A DNA stretch of 64,000 nucleotides from Variovorax sp. J2L1-78 (lineage in GTDB: Bacteria; Pseudomonadota; Gammaproteobacteria; Burkholderiales; Burkholderiaceae_C), in the NCBI RefSeq assembly GCF_030317205.1, contig NZ_JASZYB010000002.1, forward strand, positions 610,501-674,500. The letters run 5' to 3'. The translations under genes were made by a program, and so were the position numbers. The notes under the pieces were generated by a model. It had not been told where the DNA came from, searched no databases, and was given only the letters and a program-made list of their open reading frames with translations. This document shows positions 1 to 8,523 of this stretch, in pieces; positions within the stretch are counted from its first letter, which is position 1; every line of letters starts with the position of its first letter.

Positions 1-365
1 CGCAGGCCGCGGTCGAACAGTTCGATGTGCAGGGCGTGCGCAGCCTCGGCCAGAAGGCCGCACTGCTCTCGGGCGGCAACGCGCAGAAGCTGGTGCTGGC
101 GCGCGAGTTCGGCCGCGCGCCGCGCATCGTGCTGGCGCACAGCCCCAGCCGCGGGCTCGACGTGCGTGCCGGTGCCGAGGTGCATGCGCGCCTGCTGGCC
201 GCCCGCGATGCGGGCGCGGCCGTGCTGCTGATCAGCGAAGACCTCGACGAGGTGCTGGCACTGGCCGACCGCGTCGGCGTGATGACGCGCGGACGCATCG
301 TGGCCGAGTTCGATCAACCGGCGGACCGTCAGGCGGTCGGGCAGGCGATGACCGACCATGGCTGA
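1..365 (+). CDS. ABC transporter ATP-binding protein, C-terminal part (BMP/nucleoside-type importer)
   Basis: The reading frame enters from the left edge, so only about 120 C-terminal residues are visible. It carries a second-NBD signature LLSGGNAQK (about bases 64-90) and the degenerate Walker B/D-loop region SPSRGLDV, as in the duplicated ATPases of sugar/nucleoside (RbsA/YufO) importers, where the second ATPase half often lacks the catalytic glutamate; here the glutamate position is also not E. A typical H-loop-like LLISEDLDEV follows. It ends 8 bases inside the next gene, a permease, so the two are translationally coupled. The substrate is unknown; purines or nucleosides are inferred from the permease family and the hydrolase downstream. 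Confidence 0.85.
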   Translation, partial: QAAVEQFDVQGVRSLGQKAALLSGGNAQKLVLAREFGRAPRIVLAHSPSRGLDVRAGAEVHARLLAARDAGAAVLLISEDLDEVLALADRVGVMTRGRIVAEFDQPADRQAVGQAMTDHG

Positions 366-1488
366 TGCTTCGGTGACCGTTCCCTCGATCAACGCCGCAC
401 CCGTGGCGCCACGGCGCCCCCTCGCCAGCCGGCGCTTCGCGCTCGAGCTGCGCCAGGAGATGGCGTGGCACCGGCAGGCGCTGATCCTCGGCGTGTCGCT
501 CATCATCGGCATGGGCGTCTCGGCCGCGATCCTGGTCGCGGCGGGCGTGCCGGCCAACGAGCTGCTCAACGAGTTCGTGCTGCAGACGCTGTTCGACAAA
601 CAGAGTCTGCAGGCCGTGCTGTTCCAGGCGGCGCCGATGATCCTGGTGGGCATCGCCGCGTCAATGGCCTTCCGCGCGCGCTTCTGGAACCTCGGCCTCG
701 AGGGCCAGATGATTTGGGGCGCGATCGGCGCCACCACGATCTCTTTCTTCGACGTCGGCCCCGCCGCGCTGCGCCTGCCGCTGATGCTCGCCATGGCGAT
801 GGCGCTCGGCCTGCTGTGGGCGATGGCGCCCACGCTGCTCAAGCTGAAGCTCGGCGTGAACGAGATCATCTCGTCGCTGATGCTCAACTACATCGCGAGC
901 AACTTCCTGCTGCACCTGGTGTACGGCGCGTGGAAGGACCCGAAGGATTCCTTCCCCTACTCGCCGCAGTTCCGCGCCTTCGAGCGGCTGCCCGAATGGT
1001 TCGGCAACGTGAGCACGGCGGCCATCGGGCTGGCGCTCGTCGTCGCGGTGCTTGCCTGGTGGTTTGTCGGCATCAGCCGCGCGGGCCTCTACCTGCGCTT
1101 CGTCGACGCCAACCCCCGCATGGCCGATGCGGTCGGCGTGCCGGTGCGCCGCATGATCTTCTCGGCCGTGCTGCTGTCGGGCGCGCTGTCGGGCATCGCG
1201 GGCTTCGTCGTCGTCGCGGGGCAGGAAGGCCGGCTCACGCAGGCCTTCTACGCGGGCTATGGCTTCTCGGGCATCCTGATCGCCTTCCTGGCACGCAACA
1301 ACCCGCTGGCGGCCACGGTGGTGGCGGTGCTGGTGGCGGCGCTCTTCGTGGCCGGGCGCAACCTGCAGGTGTTCTACCAAATCCCGTTCTCGATGGTGCA
1401 ACTGATCCAGGCCATCGTCGTGATCTGCGTGGCGTCGTCGGACTTCTTCATTCGTCACCGCATCCGTTCGGTGGTGAGCAAGACCTGA
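358..1488 (+). CDS. ABC transporter permease, nucleoside/BMP family (first of pair)
   Basis: A 376-residue inner-membrane protein with about nine hydrophobic segments from residue 40 to the C-terminus. It resembles the YufP/NupP-type permeases paired with RbsA-like ATPases: the stretch LGVNEIISSLMLNYIA near residue 165 is the family's conserved cytoplasmic loop. An N-terminal cytosolic region of about 35 residues precedes the first membrane span. The ATG at 358 overlaps the ATPase stop. It should form a heterodimeric channel with the permease at 1576. The family and role are clear; the substrate is not visible in the sequence. Confidence 0.88.
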   Translation: MADASVTVPSINAAPVAPRRPLASRRFALELRQEMAWHRQALILGVSLIIGMGVSAAILVAAGVPANELLNEFVLQTLFDKQSLQAVLFQAAPMILVGIAASMAFRARFWNLGLEGQMIWGAIGATTISFFDVGPAALRLPLMLAMAMALGLLWAMAPTLLKLKLGVNEIISSLMLNYIASNFLLHLVYGAWKDPKDSFPYSPQFRAFERLPEWFGNVSTAAIGLALVVAVLAWWFVGISRAGLYLRFVDANPRMADAVGVPVRRMIFSAVLLSGALSGIAGFVVVAGQEGRLTQAFYAGYGFSGILIAFLARNNPLAATVVAVLVAALFVAGRNLQVFYQIPFSMVQLIQAIVVICVASSDFFIRHRIRSVVSKT

Positions 1489-1524
1489 ATGAAACCCCCA
1501 CGCTCATCGCTTCGCGTATCGCTG

Positions 1525-1573
1525 CCCCCCGAGGGGGCGCGTCAGTGCCTTCGGGCGGCCGGGCAGCACTGAC
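1525..1573. repeat. Intergenic palindromic element between permease genes
   Basis: Two adjacent inverted repeats lie in the 87-base gap between the permease genes: CCCCCC-GA-GGGGG at 1525-1537 and GTCAGTGC...GCACTGAC at 1541-1573 with a GC-rich loop. There is no T-tract, so it is a poor intrinsic terminator and the operon probably continues through it. From memory, GC-rich elements of this kind recur in Comamonadaceae genomes; that needs a genome-wide count. Confidence 0.5.
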
Positions 1574-1575
1574 CC

Positions 1576-2511
1576 ATGGACGTCTTCGCCATCGCCACCA
1601 ACTGGCTCGGCAACGCGCCCGACTTCGCGGTGCCCTATGCGCTCGCCGCGCTCGGGCTGATCGTCTGCGAGCGCTCCGGCGTGCTGTCGCTCGGCGCCGA
1701 AGGGTTGATGCTCGTCGGCGCGCTGGCCGGCATCGGCGCGCAGATCGCCTTCGGGCAGCCCGGCGTGTCGCTGATCCTCGCCATGCTCGCGGCCAGTGCG
1801 GTGTCGGTGCTGTTCGCGGTGATGACGATCCTGCTGCGCGTGAACCAGGTGATCGCGGGCCTCGCGCTGGTCTTCTTCTGCCAGGGGCTCACCAGCCTGG
1901 CGGGCACGCTGTTCGGCTGGACCAACGTGGCCGTCAGCAGCGTCGGCGCCATTGCGCTGTGGCCGTTGTCGGCGCTGCCGCTGGTCGGCCGCTTGTTCAA
2001 CCAGAACATCGTCGTGTACCTCACGCTGCCGATCTTCATCGCGGTCGTCTGGGTCCTCACGCGCACCACCGCAGGCCTGCGCCTGCGCGCGGTGGGCGAG
2101 AACCCGCAGGCCGCCGATGCGGCCGGCATCAGCGTCACCGCATGGCGCTTCGCCGCGGTGCTCGCGGGCTCGGCGCTGGTCGGCCTGGCGGGGGCGTACA
2201 TCTCGGTGGTGAGCACCAAACTCTGGATCGCCGGCATGACCGGCGGCCGTGGCTGGATCGCCGTGGGCCTGGTGATCTTCGCGCGCTGGTCGCCGTGGAA
2301 GGCGCTGGCCGGTGCGGTGCTGTTCGGCTGCGTCGAGGCCTTGATCCCGCAACTCGCGGCAGCGGGCGTGCAGCTGCCGCAGTACTTCGTGCTGATGACG
2401 CCCTACGCGATCACGCTGGCCGTGATGGTGTGGGTCGCGGTCGCGCGCCGTGGCGCCGACGGTGAACCCGGTGCATTGGGCCAACCCTATGTGCGAGAGG
2501 AAAGAAGATAG
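1576..2511 (+). CDS. ABC transporter permease, nucleoside/BMP family (second of pair)
   Basis: A 311-residue membrane protein with about nine hydrophobic helices, matching the YufQ/NupQ-type partner permease. It starts with a short exported segment, followed by the conserved LAALGLIVCERSGVLSLGAEG loop region (first 20 residues of that loop, about residues 24-43). LRAVGENPQAADAAGI near residue 170 is the usual family motif facing the ATPase. The ATG at 1576 follows a palindromic spacer. The stop overlaps the start of the hydrolase gene by one base, so the transporter and hydrolase are one operon. Confidence 0.87.
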   Translation: MDVFAIATNWLGNAPDFAVPYALAALGLIVCERSGVLSLGAEGLMLVGALAGIGAQIAFGQPGVSLILAMLAASAVSVLFAVMTILLRVNQVIAGLALVFFCQGLTSLAGTLFGWTNVAVSSVGAIALWPLSALPLVGRLFNQNIVVYLTLPIFIAVVWVLTRTTAGLRLRAVGENPQAADAAGISVTAWRFAAVLAGSALVGLAGAYISVVSTKLWIAGMTGGRGWIAVGLVIFARWSPWKALAGAVLFGCVEALIPQLAAAGVQLPQYFVLMTPYAITLAVMVWVAVARRGADGEPGALGQPYVREERR

Positions 2512-3212
2512 TGCGCGCCTTCGTCTACGAAAAGGAACGCGAACTGGACGCGCGCCAGTTCGCCGACTACCTCGACCCGGCCACCACCGCGGTCATCTCC
2601 ATCGACATGCACCGCGGCCATCTCGACGACTCGCCCGAGTGTCCCTGCCCGGCCCCGCGTGCGCGCGACGTGGTCGCGCCCATCGATGCGTTCCACGACG
2701 AAGTGCGTGCGCTGGGCGGGCGCATCGTGCACGTGAAGTCGACGCTGCGGCCCGATGGGGTCGACGACATCCGCGGCATCCCGTCGGCTTGGCGGCGCAC
2801 CTTCCCGCTGCACATCGGTGCCATCCCGAACGCCGATGCACACGCCATCGAAGGCTCGCCGTGGACCGAATGGGTCACGCGCGTCGAGCCCGGCGACATG
2901 CGCGTGGAGAACAAGCGCCGGCTGTCGGCCTTCTACCCAACCGACCTCGACTTCCTCCTGCGCAACCAGCGCATCACGACCGTGGTGCTCGACGGCGGCT
3001 TCACCGACTGCTGCGTGCTCAATACGGCCTTCGACGCCAACAACCACAACTACCGCGTGATCGTGCTGCGCGACCTGGTGCGCGGCACCGACCCGCAGCT
3101 CGAAGCCGCGGCGCTCACGATGGTGTCGCTGCACCTGGGCCTCGTCATGGAATCGCAGGACCTGCTGACCCAGTGGCGCGGCGCCGCGCAAACCTCCCCT
3201 TTTTCCCTCTGA
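2511..3212 (+). CDS. Cysteine hydrolase, isochorismatase family
   Basis: A 233-residue cytosolic amidohydrolase. The family's catalytic triad is visible: Asp32 in ISIDMHRGH, Lys135 in VENKRR and Cys168 in GGFTDCCV. Members hydrolyse small amides or carbamoyl compounds (N-carbamoylsarcosine, ureidoacrylate, biuret, nicotinamide). The GTG at 2511 overlaps the permease TAG and follows AGGAAAGAAG. Its position behind a nucleoside-type importer suggests a nitrogenous, ureide-like or ring-opened substrate, but this is inference. A doubled cysteine, Cys167-Cys168, is slightly unusual at the active site. Confidence 0.85.
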   Translation: MRAFVYEKERELDARQFADYLDPATTAVISIDMHRGHLDDSPECPCPAPRARDVVAPIDAFHDEVRALGGRIVHVKSTLRPDGVDDIRGIPSAWRRTFPLHIGAIPNADAHAIEGSPWTEWVTRVEPGDMRVENKRRLSAFYPTDLDFLLRNQRITTVVLDGGFTDCCVLNTAFDANNHNYRVIVLRDLVRGTDPQLEAAALTMVSLHLGLVMESQDLLTQWRGAAQTSPFSL

Positions 3213-3220
3213 ACCACCCG

Positions 3221-4213
3221 ATGCTGACGTCCATTCCCCTCATCGACCTCGGCGGCAACGTCGACCCGCAGAGCGCCGCGGCGCGGGCCAGTGCCGCCGA
3301 GCTGCACGACGCGCTGAGCACCCTCGGCTTTGCCTACATCGGCGGCCACACGGTGTCGCCCGCCACGCGCGCCGCGGCCTTCGCGGCGTCGAGGCGCTTC
3401 CACGAATCGCCGCTCGAACGGAAGCAGTCGCTCGCCATCAACGCGGCGCACCGCGGCTACATGGGCATGGCGACCTCGACCATCGTCACCTCGTCCGTGG
3501 CCAAGGTGACCAAGCCCAACATGAGCGAATCGCTGATGCTGATGCACGAGCTGCCGCCGGACGACCCTGGCCTGCTGGCCGGCCTGCCGATGCAGGGCCC
3601 GAACCAGTGGCCGACGTGGCTGCCCGACTTCAAGCCCGCCATGGAACAGTACGTGCGCGAGGTCGACGTGCTAGGCCGCTACATCGTGCGGTTGATCGCG
3701 ATCAGCCTCGGCCTGCCGGCCACGTCGCTCGACCACCACTTCGACCACCCGACCACCTTCCTGCGCGCGTTGCACTACCCACCACAGCCGCCGCAGTCGG
3801 CACTGGAGAGCGACCAGATGGGCTCGGCGCCGCACACCGACTACGGGATCATCACGCTGCTGGCGCAGGACGACTCGGGCGGCCTGCAGGTGCGTCCGCG
3901 CGGTGGCGACTGGATCGAGGCGCCGCCCATCGCCAACACCTACGTGCTCAACGTCGGCGACATGCTGGCGCGCTGGACCAACGGCCGCTTCGTGTCGACA
4001 CCGCACCGCGTGATCAACCGCTCGGGCGGCGACCGCTATTCGCTGCCCTACTTCCTCGACCCGTCGATGGATGCGCTGATCGAATGCCTGCCGACCTGCA
4101 CCGACGCCGAGCACCCGCCCCTCTATCCACCGGTGCCCTACGGCGAGTACCTGATGGAGCGGCTCAACAAGAACTACGACTACCGGCGGGACACGTCGAA
4201 GGCCTCGGCCTGA
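3221..4213 (+). CDS. Fe(II)-dependent oxygenase, isopenicillin N synthase-like/2OG-FeII family
   Basis: A 330-residue soluble oxidase. The N-terminal DIOX_N region begins IPLIDLGG (residues 5-12). The iron-binding facial triad is visible: HTD in SAPHTDYGI (about residues 203-209) and the distal His in VSTPHRVIN (about 263), followed by an arginine and YSLPYF that bind the co-substrate. ATG 3221 is chosen because upstream sequence in this frame belongs to the hydrolase gene. It lies 8 bases behind the cysteine hydrolase. It probably oxidises the imported compound; the exact substrate cannot be read. Confidence 0.85.
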   Translation: MLTSIPLIDLGGNVDPQSAAARASAAELHDALSTLGFAYIGGHTVSPATRAAAFAASRRFHESPLERKQSLAINAAHRGYMGMATSTIVTSSVAKVTKPNMSESLMLMHELPPDDPGLLAGLPMQGPNQWPTWLPDFKPAMEQYVREVDVLGRYIVRLIAISLGLPATSLDHHFDHPTTFLRALHYPPQPPQSALESDQMGSAPHTDYGIITLLAQDDSGGLQVRPRGGDWIEAPPIANTYVLNVGDMLARWTNGRFVSTPHRVINRSGGDRYSLPYFLDPSMDALIECLPTCTDAEHPPLYPPVPYGEYLMERLNKNYDYRRDTSKASA

Positions 4214-4262
4214 CGCCCTTTTCTCACGCCTCCTCTTTTCCATTTCTTCTTCAAGGACACCC

Positions 4263-5309
4263 ATGAAAAACTTTTCCCGCCGCGACTACCTGCAGGCCAT
4301 GGCCGCAGCCGCGGGCATGTCGGCGCTGGCCATCCCCGGCATCTCCGCCGCGGCACAGAACCTGGTCGTCAACACCTACGGCGGCCGCTGGGAGAAGTTC
4401 TGGCGCTCCGACCTGATGCCGATGTTCCAGAAGTCCGCCGGCGTCGAAACCACGCTCGACGTGGGCCTGGGCAAGAACTTCGTCGCCAACCTGCGCGCGG
4501 CCGGCATCGAGAAGCCGCCCTACAGCATCCTCATGCTCAACGAGAACATCGCGAGCATGGTGCGCGCCGAAGGCTACTTCGAGGCCATCCCCGCGGCCAA
4601 GGTGCCGAACCTGGCCAATGCCTACCCGTTCCTGCGCAACCCCGGCGACAACGGCGTGCGCGCCATCGTCTCGACCATCGGCATCGGCTACCGCAAGGAC
4701 CTGGTGAAGACGCCGCCCAAGTCGTGGAGCGACCTGTGGAGCAACCCCGAGTTCAAGGGCAAGATCGGCCTCTACCAGATCGGCAACACCGCCGCGATGC
4801 TCTTCCTCCTGATGACGGCCAAGCTCTACGGCGGCTCGCAGGACGCGATCGACCGCGCCTTCGTCGAAATCAAGAAGCTCTTGCCCTTCACGCAGGCCGA
4901 CTGGAGCGGCACGCTGTCGACCATGCTCACGCGCGGCGACGTGACGGTGGCCGTCATCGACTTCCCCGAGATCGTGGCGCTGCAGAAGAAGGGCGTGCCG
5001 GTCGAGATGGTCGTGCCCACCGAAGGCGTGCTGGCCTTCGAGCAGTCCTTCAATGTGCTGAAGAACGCGCCCGCCAAGGAAGAGGCGTACAAGTACCTCG
5101 ACTTCGTCCTGCGCCCCGACGTGCAGGAGATGATGGCCAAGGAGTTCTTCACCTCGCCGACCAACACGAAGTCCAAGCTCGACGCGGCGCTCGCCAAGGA
5201 CGTGCCGGTGTCCGGCGAGGGCATGAAGAAGATCTTCCAGTTCGACTGGAGCAAGGTCAATCCGCAGGTCGCAGCGATCACCGACCGCTGGAACCGGGAG
5301 ATGAAGTGA
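4263..5309 (+). CDS. Extracellular solute-binding protein, polyamine (PotD/PotF) type, Tat-exported
   Basis: A 348-residue periplasmic binding protein. The N-terminus SRRDYLQAMAAAAGMSALA is a twin-arginine signal with a hydrophobic stretch, and cleavage is likely after SAAA (about residue 30). The mature part starts LVVNTYGGRWEKFWR, the typical first strand of family 8 solute-binding proteins, and contains SWSDLWSNPEFKGKIGL (about 154-170), a family landmark. An AAGGA ribosome site precedes ATG 4263. It sits directly ahead of the ATPase and two permeases, so it is the ligand receptor of that importer. The ligand is unknown. Confidence 0.9.
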   Translation: MKNFSRRDYLQAMAAAAGMSALAIPGISAAAQNLVVNTYGGRWEKFWRSDLMPMFQKSAGVETTLDVGLGKNFVANLRAAGIEKPPYSILMLNENIASMVRAEGYFEAIPAAKVPNLANAYPFLRNPGDNGVRAIVSTIGIGYRKDLVKTPPKSWSDLWSNPEFKGKIGLYQIGNTAAMLFLLMTAKLYGGSQDAIDRAFVEIKKLLPFTQADWSGTLSTMLTRGDVTVAVIDFPEIVALQKKGVPVEMVVPTEGVLAFEQSFNVLKNAPAKEEAYKYLDFVLRPDVQEMMAKEFFTSPTNTKSKLDAALAKDVPVSGEGMKKIFQFDWSKVNPQVAAITDRWNREMK

Positions 5310-6421
5310 GCGTGGCGACCGACGCGTCGCCCGCCCTCGGGCGACGCACCACGCGCGTGTCGCTCGACGGCCTGCGCAAGACCTTCGCCGGCAGCGCCGC
5401 GCCGGCCATTCAGCACCTCGACCTGAACACGGTCGAGGGCGAGTTCATCTCGCTGCTGGGGCCCAGCGGCTGCGGCAAGACGACCACGCTGCGCTGCGTG
5501 GCAGGCTTCGAGTTTCCCGACCAGGGCCGCGTGCGGCTCAATGACGAGGACATCACGGACCTGCCGCCCGAGAAGCGCGACATCGGCATGGTGTTCCAGA
5601 ACTATGCGCTGTTCCCGCACCTGACCGTCGCGCGCAACCTGGCCTTCGGGCTGGAGATGCGCGGCGTGGGCAAGGCCGACATGAAGCGCCGCATCGACGA
5701 GGTGCTGGCGATGGTGCAGCTCACCACCATGGCCGAGCGCTACCCGCGCCAGCTCTCCGGTGGCCAGCAGCAGCGCGTGGCGCTGGCGCGCGCGCTCGTC
5801 ATCGAGCCACGCCTGCTGCTGCTCGACGAGCCGCTGGCCAACCTCGACGCGGTGCTGCGCGAAGACATGCGCGTGTTCATCCGCGAGCTGCAGAAGCGCG
5901 TGGGCATCACCACGCTGTACGTCACGCACGACCAGGCCGAGGCGATGGTGATGTCCGACCGCGTGGCCGTTATGCTCGGCGGCCGGCTGCTGCAGTTCGA
6001 CGTGCCCGAGGCCATCTACCTGCGCCCACGCAGCATCGAGGTGGCGCGCTTCATCGGCCGTTCGAACCTGATCGAAGGCCGCGTCGAGGGCATGACCGAT
6101 GCCGCCGGCCCGTACCCCACCTACCGCATCCGCACGCCGCTCGGCGACGTGCCGGCCTGCTACGACCAGCCGCTCGCGAGCGGTCAGGCGGTGCACGTGA
6201 CGATCCGCCCCGAAGCGATCCGCTTCCAGAACGACGGGCCCTACACCGGCCACGTGCAGGCCACCTACTTCCTCGGCAGCACGGTCGAGCACACGGTCCA
6301 ATGCGCCGGTGGCCAGAGCCTGCTGGTGCAGACCGCACCGAGCCAGCGCATGGACGCCGGCGTGACCGCCGCCTTCGCCTTCGATCCGGGCCACGCCTGG
6401 ATCGTCGCGGCCGACGCATGA
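5306..6421 (+). CDS. ABC transporter ATP-binding protein, PotA type
   Basis: A 371-residue cytoplasmic ATPase. Walker A is GPSGCGKTT (about residues 52-60), Q-loop VFQNYALFPHL, signature LSGGQQQR, Walker B LLLLDEPLAN and H-loop YVTHDQAEA. The last 110 residues form a TOBE-type regulatory domain (VTIRPEAIRF). Start GTG 5306 overlaps the TGA of the binding-protein gene as GTGA and is preceded by GGGAGATGAA; a second GTG at 5312 is possible. Its stop overlaps the next permease as ATGA. It energises the polyamine-like importer encoded by 4263-8135. Confidence 0.92.
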   Translation: MSVATDASPALGRRTTRVSLDGLRKTFAGSAAPAIQHLDLNTVEGEFISLLGPSGCGKTTTLRCVAGFEFPDQGRVRLNDEDITDLPPEKRDIGMVFQNYALFPHLTVARNLAFGLEMRGVGKADMKRRIDEVLAMVQLTTMAERYPRQLSGGQQQRVALARALVIEPRLLLLDEPLANLDAVLREDMRVFIRELQKRVGITTLYVTHDQAEAMVMSDRVAVMLGGRLLQFDVPEAIYLRPRSIEVARFIGRSNLIEGRVEGMTDAAGPYPTYRIRTPLGDVPACYDQPLASGQAVHVTIRPEAIRFQNDGPYTGHVQATYFLGSTVEHTVQCAGGQSLLVQTAPSQRMDAGVTAAFAFDPGHAWIVAADA

Positions 6422-7326
6422 GCGCCGCGGTGATGCCCGTGCCGGGTTCGGTCGCCGCGCCACAGCGCCGCCCTCAGCCGCTGTCGCGCCGTGCCTTCTG
6501 GCTCATCGTGCCGGCGCTGCTGCTGATCGGCGTGTTCCTGGTGCTGCCCTACCTGAACATCGTGAGCATGAGCCTGCGCCCGCCGGCCGTCGGCGCGCCG
6601 TACGGCCAGGGCTTCACGCTCGGCAACTACGCGACGCAGCTCACCGACAGCTACCTGCTCGGCGTGCTGGGCGACACGCTCCTGCTGGGCCTCACGACGG
6701 TGCCGATCTGCCTGCTGCTGGGCTACCCGGTGGCCTTCCACCTCGCGCGCACGAAGTCGCGCTGGGGCAGCCTGCTCTACGTGCTGGTGCTGTCGCCGCT
6801 GCTGGTCGGCGTGGTGGTGCGCAGCTTCGGCTGGCTGATCCTGCTGTCGGGCAACGGCGTCATCAACCGCACGCTGATCGACATCGGCCTGATCGAGACC
6901 GGCCTGCAGCTGATGAACAACCGCCTGGGCGTGACCATCGCGCTGGTGCATGTGTTCCTGCCTTTCATGATCCTGCCGCTGGTGGGCGTGATCCAGGCCA
7001 TCGACCCGACGCTGGAGCAGGCCGCGCGCTCGCTCGGTGCGTCACGGCTCAAGGTGTTCTGGCGGCTCATCCTGCCGCTGTCCTGGCCCGGCATCCAGGC
7101 CGGCACCATCCTGGTCTTCGTGCTCACGCTGAGCGCCTACGTCACACCAGTGATGCTGGGCGGCGCGCAGGTCAAGACGATGTCGGTGCTGGTGGTGCAG
7201 AACCTCATCGACAACTTCCAGTGGCCGGTCGGCGCCGCACAGGCCCTGGTGCTGGCCTTCTGCGGCATGGCAGCGGTGTTCGTCTATGCCCGCATCAGCG
7301 GCCTCTTCACGAAAGGCATCCAGTGA
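6418..7326 (+). CDS. ABC transporter permease, PotB type
   Basis: A 302-residue inner-membrane permease with six predicted helices; the first is around residues 27-48. The EAA loop, EQAARSLGASRLKVFWRLILP, is at about 199-219 and contacts the ATPase. Large periplasmic loop after helix 1 (SLRPPAVGAPYGQGF) as in PotB/PotH proteins. The ATG at 6418 is embedded in the stop of the ATPase gene, and its own stop is embedded in the next permease start, so these genes are tightly coupled. Confidence 0.9.
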   Translation: MSAAVMPVPGSVAAPQRRPQPLSRRAFWLIVPALLLIGVFLVLPYLNIVSMSLRPPAVGAPYGQGFTLGNYATQLTDSYLLGVLGDTLLLGLTTVPICLLLGYPVAFHLARTKSRWGSLLYVLVLSPLLVGVVVRSFGWLILLSGNGVINRTLIDIGLIETGLQLMNNRLGVTIALVHVFLPFMILPLVGVIQAIDPTLEQAARSLGASRLKVFWRLILPLSWPGIQAGTILVFVLTLSAYVTPVMLGGAQVKTMSVLVVQNLIDNFQWPVGAAQALVLAFCGMAAVFVYARISGLFTKGIQ

Positions 7327-8135
7327 AGCGCAACCCCATGGGCAGCCGCGTGGCCGACGGCCTGGGCCTGGCCTACGTCGGCGCGGTCTACGTGTTCCTG
7401 CTGCTGCCGATCGTGATCATCGTGCTGATGTCGCTCAACGCGGGCGAGTTCCTGACCTTTCCGCCGCAGGGCATTTCGCTGCGCTGGTTCGGCACGCTGT
7501 TCGCCAACGAGGCCTTCATGCGCGCCATCGGCACCTCGCTGAAGATCGCGGCCATCGCCACCGTGTGTTCCACGGTGATCGGCGTGACCGGCGCGCTGTA
7601 CGTGGTGCGCTATTCGACGCGCTTCCGCGAGGGCCTGCGCATGCTGTTGATGCTGCCACTCATGCTGCCGGAGATCCTCACCGCCATCGCGCTGCTGTTC
7701 TTCCTCTATGCGAGCGGCATCGGCACCAAGACCATGTTCGGCCTCGTCATCGGCCATGTGCTGGTGACGCTGCCCTACGTGTTCACCAACGTGGCATCGA
7801 CGCTCTACAACCAGGACGCATCGCTCGAGCAGGCGGCGCGCAGCCTGGGGGCCTCGCCGCTGCGGGCCTTCGTGCGCGTGACGCTGCCGCTGATCAAGTC
7901 CGGGATCATCACGGGCGCGCTCTTCGCGTTCGTGATTTCCTTCGACCTGTTCAACATGTCGCTGCTGCTCAAGGGCATCGGCATGACGACGCTGCCGCTG
8001 CAGCTGTTCGACTACCTGCGCTGGGATTTCGACCCGACCGCAGCAGCGGTGTCGACGGTGAGCATCCTGCTCACGCTGGCGGTCGTGATCGTGATCGATC
8101 GCACGGTCGGCCTGCGCTCCTTGCGCTTCGGCTGA
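7323..8135 (+). CDS. ABC transporter permease, PotC type
   Basis: A 270-residue permease with six hydrophobic spans and an EAA loop EQAARSLGASPLRAFVRVTL near residues 170-189. Start GTG 7323 overlaps the upstream stop as GTGA; ATG 7338 is an alternative 15 bases later. It pairs with the PotB-type subunit to form the channel and is the last gene of the operon that begins left of the window. The sequence after the stop (8136-8216) contains an inverted repeat that could end or regulate transcription. Confidence 0.9.
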   Translation: MKRNPMGSRVADGLGLAYVGAVYVFLLLPIVIIVLMSLNAGEFLTFPPQGISLRWFGTLFANEAFMRAIGTSLKIAAIATVCSTVIGVTGALYVVRYSTRFREGLRMLLMLPLMLPEILTAIALLFFLYASGIGTKTMFGLVIGHVLVTLPYVFTNVASTLYNQDASLEQAARSLGASPLRAFVRVTLPLIKSGIITGALFAFVISFDLFNMSLLLKGIGMTTLPLQLFDYLRWDFDPTAAAVSTVSILLTLAVVIVIDRTVGLRSLRFG

Positions 8136-8156
8136 GGGCGGGGTAAATAGTCCGAT

Positions 8157-8184
8157 CCACTGTCGCTGTCAAAGGTTACAGTGG
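8157..8184. repeat. Inverted repeat between operon end and small ORF
   Basis: CCACTGT (8157-8163) and ACAGTGG (8178-8184) are exact inverted arms around a 14-base spacer. It lies between the last permease stop and the small gene at 8217. It may be an operator or a weak terminator; no T-tract follows. Confidence 0.4.
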
Positions 8185-8216
8185 AAGACATCCTCAGCTT
8201 GCGAAACGGATCCGCC

Positions 8217-8465
8217 ATGGCATCGACCCAGCAGACGCGCATCGAAGTGAAGGCAGCCGCAGCGGCTGCATTGCGCGAGCGATTGCGGCAGGCGCTGCCG
8301 CTCACGGTCGAGCGGCTGAACCATCGTCAGGCGGATCTGATCGACGACCAGGACATCGAGGGCTTCGTCGCCCTCAATTGGCTGGAATGGCATGGGGGCG
8401 GCTTGCGCCTCACCATCACCGGGCGCAACGTGTGCGCTCAGCTGACCACACCCTCTGCCGTGTGA
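8217..8465 (+). CDS. Small conserved-looking hypothetical protein
   Basis: An 82-residue soluble protein of unknown function. It has an alanine-rich helix (residues 11-22), a charged middle LTVERLNHRQADLIDDQDIEG and a C-terminal stretch WLEWHGGGLRLTITGRN that looks like a short beta hairpin. No signal peptide. ATG 8217 is chosen; an in-frame GTG at 8181 would add 12 residues but falls inside the inverted repeat. A clear intrinsic terminator follows the stop by about 10 bases, which supports this being an expressed gene. Confidence 0.6.
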   Translation: MASTQQTRIEVKAAAAAALRERLRQALPLTVERLNHRQADLIDDQDIEGFVALNWLEWHGGGLRLTITGRNVCAQLTTPSAV

Positions 8466-8474
8466 GTCGATGAC

Positions 8475-8515
8475 GAAAAAAAGGCGCTGCCCTCGCGGAC
8501 AGCGCCTTTTTCTTC
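8475..8515. terminator. Bidirectional intrinsic terminator
   Basis: AAGGCGCTG (8481-8489) pairs with CAGCGCCTT (8500-8508) around a short loop. It is flanked by an A-run on the left and a T-run on the right, so it works for the plus-strand small gene and for the minus-strand RcnB-like gene that converges on it. Confidence 0.85.
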
Positions 8516-8523
8516 GCCGGTGC

